Assembly (NCBI GenBank): GCA_011800155.1
Contig: CM022374.1
Location: forward strand, 2,480,001-2,544,000
Reading direction: 5' to 3'
Length of the DNA: 64,000 nucleotides
Origin: Flammulina velutipes
Lineage: Eukaryota; Basidiomycota; Agaricomycetes; Agaricales; Physalacriaceae
A program made the translations under genes and the position numbers. Every line of letters begins with the position of its first letter. The stretch's first letter is position 1. Of the stretch, positions 36,010-48,801 are shown piece after piece. Under the pieces are notes generated by a model. The model was given only the letters and a program-made list of their open reading frames with translations, was not told where the DNA came from and searched no databases.

Positions 36010-38285
36010 TCACCTTCGCCTCGGGAAATCAATGAGGATTCCTTCGCCATCGTCGTCGTCGTCACTGCTACTATCGTCGAGCTCCCGTTCGCGTTCGTAA
36101 GGTATCACGTCCACGCTCTTGTGCCGCGAAGGTGGAATGTCATACAGTCTTTGCCTTAGATGGTGTGCTACCATTCTCGGCTGCGACGTACCCTCCTCGC
36201 TGTCGCCCTCCGCATCGTTCTCGTCACTGTCCGACGAAGGCGCCCCGAACTGCAAGTGCCCATCCCCCACGACATCATCATTGTCCTCAAACACCGTATT
36301 CCTCAGCTCGGCAGGATGATCTCCGAAACTGGACACCCGTCGGTCGCTCGTCAAGCCACCTCCGTGATTGCTGCTCTGCGGATACCCTAGCACTTCAGCA
36401 CTGGCACGAGGGCCAACCAGTCGCGAATTTGACGTTGCCCGTGTAGGTATGAACGTGGACATGTTTGGCTCTTGGGGAGAAGCGGGTTTTGGCGTACTGC
36501 TTTGACTGCTCCGTTTTGAGAACCGCCAGGTCATGGACGAGTTGTTGGAGGAACGCGTGGTGGGGTCGTTCCGCGATGATTTGACAGACAACTGACGACC
36601 GAGAGTCGCAGAGGAACGTAGGCGCGACAGCGAGCGCTCTACTTCCTTGCCTTTGCCTTTCAGGTGCTCTTTCGGGCGACGGACCATGTCGGTAACAGTC
36701 CGATGTCGGCCTAATTGTTGACCTTGTGAACTTGAACTTTGGTCGTCCCTTTGGCGCTCTCGCCCGCGGGTAAGGATAGGGCCAATACCCAACACCGACG
36801 ATATGCCGCGCGCCATTCGCTTCCAAGGACCTAGTTTGACCTCGGTGCTGGTGATGGCGACCGACGTCTCTTGCGGGGAGACAATAATTTGGGCGACTCC
36901 CAAGTCCTGTAGCCATGTCACTGGATTAGGTAGGTCGTTGAGGAACCACGGGTTGCTCTATGATTCTGGTCAGTGGGGAGGACATAAAGTCAAGGAGACA
37001 AGTGGCGCACCTTGACCTCGGCGAGTGTTATTCTCTCAGTGACATTTTTGGTGAGGAAATGATACAACAAGTGGATAATGATGCCTGCTTCGGAGTCTTC
37101 GTCGGCGCTCTGAGTTGATATCTGGTCGGTGCCCATTGTGTCCTTGATACTCCATTCCTCCTTGTTGATGGATCGATAGACTGCGAATTCCTGGGACAAG
37201 CTCGGGAGATTGTGATCTAATTTGTAGGGAAGGCAGCCGAATAGGAGGCAGTAGAAGGTGATGCCGAGTGCCCAGACGTCGATGGCTTTGGTGATGGGCT
37301 GTGGCGGGGGCGGGTCTTCCTCGTCGTCGCGAATGATAGAGTCGTATACCACTTCGGGGGCCATGAATATTGGTGTGCCGGCCTTGATAGCGAGGCCAGA
37401 GTCGTCGAGGAAGAAGGGATCATCAGGATCTTCGGCGGAGGGCGTATTATTGCCCAAAGACGAGAGGCGCTGGGCGTAGGAGAAATGGGCGGTGCCAAAG
37501 TCTGCGATTTTGACGTGTGCGCGATCTTTGGTCCATAACAAGTTGGCGGGCTTTATGTCGCGATGGATGATGCCTTGGCTGTGCACTAGGACGAAGGGTT
37601 AGGATTTGCTAGGGCGGGGGTGGCTGACGCACAATAGTCCAAGCCTTGAATAGCATCCCGCATGATCCGCCGGGTCTGTTCTAGGCTCGAGATGGGATTG
37701 TCGTGACCGTCGGTCCATTCGACCTCGCCTCCGTCGCAGTATTCCATGACTAGAAAACGTGAGCAGGAATGGCGATATATGCTGGCGGACATACCCAAGT
37801 AAATGGTCTGGATGAGCCGGTCGTCGAGGACCTCGCGCAGCTGGACGACGTGCGGATGGTGCAGTTTCTTCATGATGGCAATCTCCTTGCGTATCCTGTG
37901 CTCCTCGGAGTGGATGGCATCGCCGACGGACGTGTGGTTTGTCTGGCGCGGAATGTTGCGGCGCAGGCCTCGGTACTTGCGCTTGCTCCTGCCCTCATTT
38001 GTTTCGCGCCGAATGGCTTTGATAGCCTGCAGACGGTGGTCAGTCAAACCAAAGGTGGCGCGCGCGCGCGAGGGGGCTGGGACGTACCACAGTCTCTACG
38101 GTCGTCTCATCGTCGCTGAGGAGATAGGCGGCGTACACGGTCCCGTTCTTTCCTTTGCCGATTTTTGTGCCAAATGTATACTGATTGATGACTTTATCTT
38201 TGTAGACGACACGGTTTGTAGTGACAACGGCGGGGTGAAGAGGCAGATAGTTGTTGTGTGGACCGCCGTGCTGAGGGTTCTGCAT
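36010..38285 (-). CDS. CaMKK-like Ser/Thr kinase (Tos3/Sak1/Elm1/Ssp1 type), 689 aa
   Basis: Exons 38285-38088, 38026-37795, 37749-37633, 37585-37011 and 36957-36010 join in phase. Kinase motifs in order: glycine loop IGKGKNGTVYAA, lysine VAIKAIRR, KEIAIMKKLHHPHVVQL, gatekeeper VMEYCDGGEV, catalytic loop IIHRDIKPANLLW, KIADFGTAHFSYAQR, APE motif GTPIFMAPEV and DVWALGITFYCLLFG. These blocks are typical of fungal kinases that activate Snf1/AMPK in response to glucose or stress. The C-terminal ~300 residues are Ser/Arg-rich and disordered with acidic ends, probably regulatory. A (GC)n run lies in intron 1 near 38058. Confidence 0.9.
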
Positions 38286-38408
38286 AGCTTCCCTTCATGA
38301 ACGGAGCAACGACGGTGGTGGTACCAAGCAAACCTCCCTCCAAATATCATTCCTGGCACCCGGACCCCTGCTACCCCCATTTCAGGTAATCTGACTAAGC
38401 TACATCCT

Positions 38409-38718
38409 CTACTCTCTTTCGCATTGACATTTGTCTTCCTCCTTGACGTCTTTCATCACCTGTAAATGCAAGAAATCACCATCAGAAAGCCGTGCATGCA
38501 CCCCAGCCTTGATTGGCACCAGGGTCACCTAAATTGAGGGCAACAATCCACTTACGCTTTCGACGTGTTGACCACAGCCCTATTCAATAATCAGTACATA
38601 CCCGTAGAAACTTGTCTGCGCAAAAAACACCCACAACCCAGCTAGTTTTGCCACACTTTCCACATTTAACCGCACGGCACGAGTTTACGGGCACAGTCTC
38701 CATCTTCTGGGTCGCCAT
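38409..38718 (-). CDS. 52-residue zinc-knuckle microprotein
   Basis: Three tiny exons, 38718-38635, 38579-38556 (24 nt) and 38459-38409, join in phase. The product starts MATQKMETVPVNSCRAVKCG. It carries KCGKCGKTSW, GCGQHVES and the end EEDKCQCERE. The C-x-x-C, G-C-G-x-H and C-x-C arrangement matches a small conserved protein family I recall in fungi and bacteria (GCGxHxxxxxxxVPxxxRCxC type), probably zinc-binding. Function unknown. It sits 124 bp beyond the start of the kinase gene, in the same orientation. The splice pattern is inferred from that family match. Confidence 0.72.
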
Positions 38719-38886
38719 TGCTATCTATAGTCGTCAGAGTATGCTCCTTCAAGGCTGCGAATCGTTCTTACTCTTTGCTAAAGTATCTTAAATCTCAGAT
38801 GGATGGGAGGAGATAAGCCTGTTTCCTCCACGATCCTCTTTATACTCCATTCATTCGGAATTCGACACGTGATACCAACTACCGGA

Positions 38887-40678
38887 TTATTCACTTTCCT
38901 GCCGTGCTTCTATAATCGCGTCACGCAGCCGCCTGACCGCCTCCTCAATATCATCGTCTTCCACTGTGCTGAACGACGCCCTCACATACGCCGTCTTCCT
39001 TCCATTGGGGAGGAACGACATACCAGGTAGAGCAATCACTCCCTTCTCAAACGCCTTGGTCCGGATAATGCTCTCAGAGTCTCCTTCCCCTTCCCCAACG
39101 AGCAGCTTGAACCTTGACGCCACACTCAGCAAATCATCCCCATCAAGAGGCAAAATAACCTCACCAAAAGAACATCCCAGCCTCGGGCGTATCCCACTCC
39201 GCCAGACCCTTCAAGTACTTATTCATCGCTCGTTCAAACGTGTCCCTCTTCTTTCGATAGAAATCAGCTACAAACTCGGTGTGCTTGATGAACTCCTCGT
39301 ATCCCCACGAGTGTAACAGCGCCGATGTGATCACCTGAGTCAATGATGCAGTTTGGAGGTTGGCTGTAGATGTCTGCATCGCGGGAACAGATCAGAGATA
39401 GACAGCAGAGTAACGTCAAGAGTACGAACATGAAGATCCATAGCGACGATAATAGCTTCCGGGCCCGACGCAAACCCAATACGTATGCCCGCAGACAAAA
39501 CCTTGGACAGACTATCAAACCTCAGCACACGACCCACCTCTTCTTCTTCGAGTTCCAGCGTAAAGTACGACGGGTACCGGGGATGATTGCCGTAGTACAA
39601 GAAGTAGTAAGGATCGTCTGTTCATTTTCAATCTCAGCAACAAAAAGCAAGTAACGTACGCACCCTCCAGAATCAGGAAATCGTGTTCCTTGGCCAGTTT
39701 CAACACTTCCTTGCGCCGCTCAAGTGTGGCGGTCATTCCACTAGGATTACACCCGTACTATACAAATCCCATCAAAAGTCAGCGTTGATTTTACATCCAA
39801 AGCCAAAGACCTACAGGAACAGTATACAACACTCTAGGCTTCATCTTGCCTTGAGGCCAGTTTTCCAGAATAGAGCGCAAGGAACTCGACAAGATCCCAT
39901 GTGAATCAGTCTCCACCTCTGCAATCAGACTCCAGAATCAGTACGAAGCTATATCAGGAGAGAAAGAACCGGTAGAAGAACACGACGCCAAACGCCAAAC
40001 GCACCGATCATATCACAATCGAGACTTTGGAATATGGGGATTACACCCCTAGGCGTAGTTAGAAGGGCGTAGTTGGAATTAGATTACGAGCACCGCACTC
40101 ACGCGTAGACGGGAGACTCGACTAAAACGGGATCGCCACGATCGACGAGAGCGGTGACAGCCTATAGTGCGCAATGGAATCGAGTCAGATCTAGACGCGT
40201 CTACACCTCGTACATACCTTAGTTATCAGATCCTGAGAGCCCGACCCCACCGTGATGCGCCACCCTTCCCCATTCGCGTTGCGCCCGTGCACTTTTTGCT
40301 GGAGAACATCAAGCCATGCACGAAGTTCGGGGATCCCTCCCGTTTCGCTGTATTGCAATCCCTTGGCAAGCTCCCCTGGGGAAAGGGCCACAGGAACTTC
40401 TTTGGATGGATCGGTGGGTGAGCGAGCGGTGAAGTTGAGGGAGGTGAATGGGAACGTGATGGGATTGGGTTTTCCGGCGAGGAGGGAGAGTACGCCCGGC
40501 GTAGCCTCCAACGGAAAGAGACTGCGTACTTGAAAAGGTGTAAGAATAAACATTGACGCGTAGGAAACGACCTACTTGGACTGGGTTTACGATGCTTGGC
40601 GTCGTCGCTGAAAAATTTAGTATAGTACTCGGCTGGAAGATACTTGACACCACTCAGAGGGCGATCTCCGTCCGTCAT
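38887..40678 (-). CDS. PLP-dependent aromatic / 2-aminoadipate aminotransferase (Aro8-like), 445 aa
   Basis: Nine exons join in phase (40678-40576, 40528-40218, 40161-40103, 40048-40005, 39918-39815, 39757-39664, 39617-39430, 39373-39165, 39112-38887). Fold-type I motifs: SLFPLEATPGVLSLLAGKPN, GLQYSETGGIPELRAWL, VGSGSQDLITKAV, YTVPYGCNPSGMT, LILEDDPYYFLYYG and the PLP-lysine motif FDSLSKVLSAGIRIGF. The C-terminal domain ends with LPNGRKTAYVRASFS. The family transfers amino groups from aromatic amino acids or 2-aminoadipate to 2-oxoglutarate, in tryptophan/phenylalanine/tyrosine or lysine metabolism. Length is normal and no lesion is seen. Which substrate is preferred cannot be read from sequence. 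Confidence 0.9.
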
Positions 40679-41397
40679 TTTGGTGGATTGTTGAGGAACA
40701 CAAGTTAGCCTCCAATTGCCTGCCAGTGACAGTTAAGCGCAGGACTATGACTCATTCAGATAAACGCGATCGGCGTGTACGTACATCAATTGTTCGCGTT
40801 TCCGTGAAGCTTTCAAGCTTCAATCCATACCTATGGATATGGCCGCTATAATTCATCTATTGAACCTTGTACGCCTTTGGTCGTTTCCGATCAACGCGCT
40901 CCCTTTTGTAACGTTAACAAATAGCACAACAGTGACAGCTCGGAGTACTGCTATATTCAATATTCTAGATCTGAATATTCAGTAAGTATCACGAAGGATC
41001 ATCTACACAACTTGGCAGCTATTATATAGAACCCCATGTCACTCAAACTTCTAACTTATCTGTAGCCTGGGCTGGGCTGGCCGCTGCTTGAAATAGGAGA
41101 TTCATCTCGCCTCATGGTAAGCCATACTCCAAGTTAACTCCCCAAGTGCCGTCATCCCACCGCCACACTGCTATACCACTTTAGGCAAACTTCCCTCGCG
41201 GAGGGAAAAGACCACCCTTTCGTCGACATTCTTTAGAAGCTCAGATGTTTATCCATCAGCCTTTAAACATCTCTACTCCTTTTCTCAGCTCTCTGGGCCC
41301 CCAAACACCATTAGGACGTGTCTTCATACAGTGCACGAATACAATTACATGTGTAATAGCTTGGTACGTAGGTATATTGAGGTAGCACGGCCACCCC
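40679..41397. other. intergenic, no gene recognised
   Basis: Aminotransferase promoter and 3' flank of the ABC transporter. AT-rich, without a convincing frame. Confidence 0.4.
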
Positions 41398-44300
41398 TCA
41401 CCGCTTCTCCCGAACGAAGACGTGCAGAGTAATATAACTTGCTGCAGTGAACACCACGAAGAAGATCCCTAGAAGCGCAATGTTGGGCCACCAAAACGCG
41501 TCGGCTTTCAGGCCGAACACAGAAAGAATCATAGAGGCAGGCACGTCTAATTCCACTCCATACTGGTGAACGAAACCATCAGTATAACCCTCAACAATAT
41601 ATCGGTGGTAACATACCTTGACTTCTTTCAATGAAAGATAACGCAGCTCGTTGACGGCAAGTGCTTCGAACGCAGCGTGGAAGAACGATAGCACATACAG
41701 AAACTTCAACGCCGGAACGAAATTCTCTCGGCTGATCAACAGACCAGCAAACAGCAAGCTGAATTACAACAGCGGTTAGCATGCGAACACGCACCCCAAG
41801 AACTGGTAAATGACTGACTTGAATAACATCACCAAAGTTCCGACCAGACTGGCCACGCTGGTGTTCGAGATCGCGATGGAGAGGAGAAGTACGACACTCG
41901 CAGTTGTCAAGTTGAAGAGAACCAGCACTAAATTGAACTTCCAGAATCCTGCGACAGTGGGCACGAGTCCAGCAAGCCCATATACAATGCCACCGAACAT
42001 GAGAGGAGGCACCACTCTCAGCGGGAGGATATCGAAGAGAACCTGGAGTCGGTGCTTAGTAAAAGACGCCACAATTCTAGAACATCCAGCTTGCCTTGCT
42101 TGAGAAGTACGTGAAGGCGGAGTAGTATCCGTTAGACCTGCGGGAAGACATCAACATTTGCCACCATCAGAACGATCGATCCACTCACCTTTCTCGCATA
42201 AACAACAGCCTCTCATTCGCGAACAAGCCCAAGCTTGACAGGCATGAGAATCCGAACAGCGCAAGCGTGAAGAAGAACAATCCTAGAGGAAACGATCAGT
42301 TCATGATTCGTCGTCGTCGTCCGATAAAACACCTACCAAGTCGGTTTTGGAACCCTGCAATATCATTTCTACCAAATAGTTAGGACCAAGAAGGAATTTA
42401 TACAACGCTAACTTACGTGATATTGTGGAAGAAAAGGCCACAAATTACTATTGCTCGATTCGAATCAATGTTTTGAGAACACTAGGAGAAGAACTCACAA
42501 GCTAGTCCAATGGAAGCCAAGTAGTGCGCGGCCAAAAGAGCAGGGTCTCTGTATAGATTCTTGAACGCCCGTCCGCTCAGAATCCTGAACTGTGTTCCCC
42601 AGCTGGCACGTTTTCTCCCCCTCAGCAACGAGGTTTCAAGGGCCACGTCAGGAAGCTCGTCGTTATTCCCATTGGTCCCTCGTTCATGCCCTCGGGAAAC
42701 GCGCTCCATTTCACTTTTAATGTCGGCGGCAATGCCGCTTTGCGCGTAGGCGTCCACGAGGGCGGCAAGCTTGGGCGCGATAGCCTCGCCGGTGTCTATT
42801 GTCGTCGAGCCTGACACAGCCTCAAAGAGTTGGGATGTCTTGCGCTTGATGTAGGCGCCTGTTGTTGAGCTTAAGGAACTGGGCCTAGTACGCAGCTCGG
42901 TGTCTTCTTCAGATCGCGAACTAGTCGATGGCGGAGATCGGAGGGCCAATGGAACAGCTTGATTTAGCCCGCGTTCTTCGTCGTTGAGATTGCTTGGATC
43001 TTCGATAGGCTCCGATGGCATGTTATCGGGAGACTCACCCCTCGGTGAGTTACTCAAGCTTGCGTTGACCGTGAGATCAACTGTCGTTGCTTTAGTAAAG
43101 AAGTGTCTTTTACGGAACGAGACTTACTCAGGAAATCTGCAATATTGAAGCCTGGAGGGCATGGCTGACCGATTGTTGCGAAATGATCTTGACACTTGTG
43201 GAATTCGCCCGAGTACACTAGCTTTCCTTGAGCAAGAACAATCAGTTGATCGAACAGAGCCACGATGTTGCTGCGAGGTTGATGAATGGTGAAGATGACA
43301 GTCCGGTTATAATCTCGGGCAAGGGCAACCAGACTTTCGACGACGTTAAAGGCATTGTATGCATCCAATCCTATGGGACGCAAGGTAAATAAGTATTATC
43401 AGTTTTGAAGGGTAGAATTGATACAAACCGCTGGTAGGTTCGTCCAAGAACAATATGGAAGGACTTGTCACCAGTTCACATGCAATAGAGACCCGTCTCT
43501 TCTCGCCTCCGGAGATAGATCTGCGCCCTAAAGATTATATGAGTTGGCGGGTAAGGTAAAAGACCAAGATCACCGACCCGTTTCACCAATCCTAGAGTCC
43601 TTGATTCTTAGAATGCCTAGTTCATTCATAGTCTCCAGAGTTCTGAACTTCTTGGCTTCAAAGCTCATATCTCTCGGCAACCGCAAAAGTGCGCTGTAAA
43701 GAACGGTTTCGTAAACAGTCAAGGTACTCATCAGAGTATCCTCTTGATCAACGAAACCAGAGACGCTCTTGAATTCCTGATCAGCAACCTCCCTCCCGTT
43801 TACCAACGTGATTCCAGAAACGGTGCCACGCTTGTTCTTGCGAGCTAATATGTCGAGAAGCGTAGACTTGCCGGCACCAGAAGCTCCCATGATGGCCATG
43901 ACCTGCCCAGGTTTCACTGAACCAGAAATATCCTCTAGAATGGGTTTTGAACCAAGCGTATACGATAGAGATGAGAAGTGTAGTGATGCCGGGACGTGTT
44001 CGGTCATAAGCTTCGCGGCCTCGTTGTCTGGTAAACGGATTTGTCCAAATTCCCCGGTTCCGGCACGCCCAGCGTACCAAAGGATGGCAGAGGTTAGAAC
44101 AACGATCAGGCCAGCTCCAGCGGCGCTAAGTGCTACCCATCGTGTATTATCTGGTTTAGGTGGACGCTATAGGCAAACGTCAATACGAAGCGTAGTCCTT
44201 TGGATGGACACTTACCACGTAACCTGGGACTTGAGAATAGTGCAAACACTCCCCGCCGTCGCACTTGAGGGAGATGAAAGGGTCTCCGAAGATGGTCAAG

Positions 44301-45392
44301 ATAAGGTCGTTCATGGCGGGCTCTTCAAATTTGCAGCCATCTCCAGTCTTGCAACTGAAACTCGCTGGTCCGCGAATCTCCTCCGTGAGGAAGTCGCTAA
44401 TGTCGACACTGCCGTCTTCTCCACAGATAAAGCGACCGGGAACACAGCTGCACTTGATGTTCTTGCAAGCATAGGTTGTGGTGTTGAAGTCGTAGCCCGG
44501 TTGAGTCTCCGAAGTACATTCGTCCAGGGCGCAGTAGAACGATTCGACCTGAGCTGTCCAAAACTGGAAAGCACAGGTATCAGTCTGACTCTCGCAGCTA
44601 AAGGTAACTTGTGGTGGCCGTCCGGGTAGCTGGTCTATAATTTTGCGGTCTGTAGCAAGATGAGCACCAGAGAGATTCCGGATGGGAATGGGGACTTGCT
44701 TGTAACGTCGCACATTTGGTGATTGCTGAACACGGTCTCGCCACCAGCATAGCAGGTCATGTTCGCTACTTCTTCTTCCATGTCTTTAGATGATATCTGT
44801 CCCGCTAGAGGGAAGCCGACGCAGGCATTGTCCGTCTTGCAGACTGAATACAATTAGGACGTCGTATCGCAAGAGGCAATGTAGGTCTCACCATTGCAGT
44901 TGATACCGCCCCATCCCTCCTTGCACTCGCAGGTCTTTCCATCCTCTCGTAATCGCCTCTGGTCACCATCCGCGAGCGAATCGCATTCTTGGTCCGAATG
45001 AGCACGCGTATACCCGGATTGGGTGTAGGAACTCACGAGGTACGAGACAGTCTATTCCGCCCCATCCTGGGGGACATTTACATTGCCCGTCGTAGGGATC
45101 GCAATTCCCGTATTGCCCGCAGGTGAAGGCGGGAAGTAGGCAGTTGAAACACGGAGGGCATTTCTCTGGCGCTCAGTCAGTTGTGCGTGAACCAGTCAGC
45201 TTCAAGTGAATACCTGGACGTGTTAGCGACGTAGGCTATGTTCAGTCGTCAGTCATTGTCGTCGCCGTCGGACACGCCACGTACTGATAGTGCCAGCCCG
45301 GACATTGGCTGTGGATTGGGCCACGACCCATTTCGCGCGCTGACCAGCGTTCCCGACAGCAAAGTCGACGATACAAGGAATGCTCGCAGCAT
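41398..45392 (-). CDS. Adp1-like ABCG half-transporter with EGF-like ectodomain
   Basis: Many short exons; the start at 45392 encodes a signal peptide ([19 protein letters not shown]). Cys-rich EGF-like modules follow ([30 protein letters not shown]), then a cysteine-rich ectodomain and a TM helix ([20 protein letters not shown]). The cytoplasmic ABC domain carries Walker [10 protein letters not shown], signature SGGEKRRVS, Walker [13 protein letters not shown] and H-loop TIHQPRS. A disordered Ser-rich linker leads to the C-terminal six-helix ABCG membrane domain, ending HVFVREKR. This matches fungal Adp1, an ABCG protein of unknown substrate. One exon appears to be only 22 nt (45213-45234). 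The 5' part of the model is less certain than the ABC domain. Confidence 0.87.
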
Positions 45393-45891
45393 TTTGGCCG
45401 TCGTCGTCGTGGTTGGAAGAGAAAGGACGTCGGCCTCTCAGTGACCTCGTAGTCGGGAAGATAGGTGCCCAGATCGGGTCGACCTTCGTCATGAATTATT
45501 TATTTAATATTTTTCGTGGCACTTAATCATGTGGCGCAGGGAGGTATACAACATCGTTGTGTGCTTGTTAAGCTGGTATTATATTTGCACAACATGGATG
45601 AGAGAGGTGAGTAAGTTGAATAAGTAAAGCATAAAAGGCGCTTGAAATTGGAGGTGGGAAATATATGAACGAATGGAAGCCGTGGCATGGAAAGAGGGTG
45701 CGTGGGTATCCGTACTAAAACGAATACAATATCGTAAATCAGTCGTTAAATATGCCACAGGAGAACGAAAGAAGAAATCATGAACAGAAAAAGCATTATA
45801 TACATAAGTTAGTCATGGCGTAAGCCGCCCTCTGGTAGCGCGCGCGTTTCTTGTTGTCTACGCCATCCTCTGGTAGCATAAAGACCTGAGC
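45393..45891. other. intergenic, no gene recognised
   Basis: ABC-transporter promoter and 3' flank of the coiled-coil gene. A frame upstream of the transporter (ATG at 45492) is open but lacks the signal peptide found when starting at 45392. Confidence 0.4.
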
Positions 45892-48801
45892 CTACGTCGG
45901 CCAGCCTCTCGCAGCCCGTGCTGCGCCACCGCCTACGCGTCCAAGAAAGTTCCACACAGTACTCGTCCCGTCCGGAGGAAGGTAGCCCTCCCCAGCAGCG
46001 TGTATTGAGTTGAAACTGTTCCAGGCCTGTCGATCATAGTAGGTTGCACCGCCAGGTATGCTAGGGGCCGAAGACAGATAAGGCGACAGCGCTAGCACCA
46101 CGATAGCTGTAGTTCCTACGATGATCGCAGTTGTGGGTATCGATCCATCGTACACGTAGGTGTTATAAATATTGTAGAACCGTCCTCGTCGCCGCTTGCC
46201 TTTGGGGTCGTCCTTGCTAGGTGGTCGCTCTGCAGACTGTGCAATCATCTTCTCGATGACGCCGCATTCGACGCCCAGTTCTTCTTTAAGCGCCTTCCAC
46301 TCAGCCGCAGTCTCCGCAGGTAGCCCACCAGGTACGCCTTGGACAGGTAGCTTGAGACCGGCATGCCACTTCTTGAGAGTAGCAGCAGCATCATGCCACT
46401 CTTGTTGTTCTGAGAGTTGGTTGTACGCTGGCGGTTGATCGAGGGGGATATCCAAGTGGTCAACGTCGGTCTTCGACGACGAAGGCATTACAGTGGATGA
46501 AGAAGACACCATTGTCTCGTCTGGTGAAGGGGAGCGCGATGGTTCTCGTTCGTTCTCCTCGGTTTGGATGTCCATCTCCACCATCACCCGAGCCGGTGGT
46601 GGTGTAGGAGTGCGAACGATAACCTTTGGCTCAGGCTGAGGCACTGGGTCTGTTTGGATACTGAACGATGAGCGTATAATCTTGGGCTCTGGGGGTGTCT
46701 GTGTGGCTGTTGTCGCGAGAAATAGCTGCGGCTCGTATTGCACAGAGCTATCGGAATATTCCCTGATTTCTTCGTGCGTGGTGATCGTTTCGATTTTGTT
46801 AGCGCGGCTGGCCACTTTCTACAATGCAACGTGAATAACAGTTCGGGACAGAAGAAATCATGCTCACCCTCTTCCTAGTTATGATGGTTTGAATGACATC
46901 CTCGTCTTCACTCTCCTCGACGACGGTATTGTCAAAACTATTGTCTTCTTCATCCATATGCTCCGTCTCTTCATCCGATCCCCAGCCATCTTTTATCTTG
47001 CTAGCCAGTTCTGCGCCGAGGCTTTTGCTGATGGTATTGGCAGCGCTGTTGGCACCACTGGAAGGTCCACCCAGTGTGGCATTTGTCAAGTTGCTACGCA
47101 ATTCGTCCATGTCAAAGCGCATACGGTCGATAGTCTCCTTAAGCAACAAATTCTCCTGCTTCTGCTCATCAAGCTGAGCTGAAACCTGCTGCATACTCGC
47201 CAATTCGGCCTCCAAGTCAATGATGCGCTGCTCGTACGCTTCGCTTTCTCGACGGGACTTCTCAGCTTCCATGTCGGAGGAGGTCTGGCTGTTGAGAAGG
47301 ACACGGATTCTTTCATCCCGCTGACGAAGGTCGGTGCGATAGGTTTCCGAAACAGCTAAGAGGGTGTTAGCGAAATGAAACAAAGAAAAAACACAACCAC
47401 GTACCACACTGGTCTTGATAGAGCTTCTGCAAATTAGCATAGTTGATTCGAGAAGTATCCAGCTGCTTTGTGAGCTTAGTAACCTCAGCTTCCAAGGATG
47501 CGATCGTAGTTTGACTGCCTCGCTGAACTATGAGTTAGAAGAGAACTTTGAGTAAGAAGAACATGACGAACCTCTTTGTTACGAAGGTCTTTTTCCTCCC
47601 GTTTACTTGCGTTCAGTTCAGTCGAGAGCTCGTCCAAACGAATTTGATAGGTTTCTATCTCGTTTTCATGCTCCTCGAGCTTGCGTCTCAGATTGCGATC
47701 TGCCTCTGCCGCACGATGTTGAATCTCCTGATTCATCTTCACCAATGCCTCCACTCGCTCCTGGGGTTCCATGGATGCAGTGGAACTGGCAATGTCACGG
47801 TCCATAACGAGACCAAGACCTTCAGCATCATCATCGTCGGAATCAGAATCGGAACCACGAGGCATGGGGAGGCTCGATATTGTCTTCAAGAATTCGTGGT
47901 CGTCTCGCTGGCCGCGGTAGTTGTACGATGCAGTGGCGTCATGACTATCATCAGGCGAAGAATACTCATGCTCGTCGTATGGGCTTGCACTTGTACGGGA
48001 TCGGCCGACACGGGAGGCCGGTCGAGAATGATTGCGGTATGGAGGGGAGCCCAACGAAGAGCTGAGGTCAGCCGACTGGCTTTGTGTGGGGGACGTAGGG
48101 TTTGAAGGTGCTCGTGATCGCGTTCGAGACAAGGACCGACCATACGCGCCAGACTGTTCGAACGGTGAGAAGGAAATTTATCGATGGAGAAGAGACTTAC
48201 ATCGCTGTCGCTACGGTTGCCTGCATCGCTCTTCCGTCGACTGGGAGGTGCTGGTCGGCTAGCCCAACTGGAGGGGGCGGCGCTTCCCAATGGTGTTGAA
48301 CGCTGTCTGCGGTGGGTATCGAACACAGAGTTCTTCGGTGTTTGTGGAGGACCGCGAGACGAGGGACGGCTGTAGGATTCGTGGCCTGAATAGTGCGCAT
48401 CCGGTCCTTCAAGGGCATCCCGTTCGTCTGACAGCTCCAACGCGCTATTTTGCGGACTGTCAGATGGTGAACTTTTTGTCAGGCCTGCGATGAGAGAGAC
48501 GAGGGCAGCCGGTGTCACGAGGAGGCTGCCATTCGTTTCGGTGAAAGTCCTGAGCATGTCCATTTCCGAATTATTCAGAATGGGACGGCCGTTGTAGAAC
48601 TTGGCGAGAGAGATAATGATGTCGGGAACGACTTCGACTGGCACACATTCTTCACCCTCCGGGTTTGTCGTTCTTGCATAGTGTTCGCTGAATGTTAATT
48701 CGAGATTCTCCTCTATGTTTGCTAGAGAGTCGCGATTCCTGCCATAGGTATCCTGCAACCGGGTGAGTACGATGTGTATGTAATGCGTTTGGACGCACCA
48801 T
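45892..48801 (-). CDS. tail-anchored coiled-coil protein, 889 aa
   Basis: Exons 48801-48799, 48752-48201, 48153-47572, 47522-47405, 47355-46868 and 46818-45892 join in phase. The first exon is the ATG alone, followed by a GTGCGT..CAG intron. Residues ~1-100 form a helical domain (ENLELTFSEHYARTTNPEGE, SEMDMLRTFTETNGSLLV). A Ser/Arg-rich disordered region follows, then a long coiled coil (ERVEALVKMNQEIQHRAAEA to RMRFDMDELRSNL). After acidic patches comes a C-terminal membrane helix (TTAIIVGTTAIVVLALSPYL) with a ~50-residue tail. This suggests an organelle or nuclear-envelope tether; the compartment is unknown. No named family is assigned. Confidence 0.8.

Noticed and set aside
38058..38071. 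(GC)n run in kinase intron 1
   Set aside because: Short simple repeat; Z-DNA potential alone is not evidence of function.
45253..45492. Upstream start for the Adp1-like gene at 45492
   Set aside because: Different frame from the signal peptide; the ATG at 45392 gives a proper secretory start and splices into the EGF-like modules.
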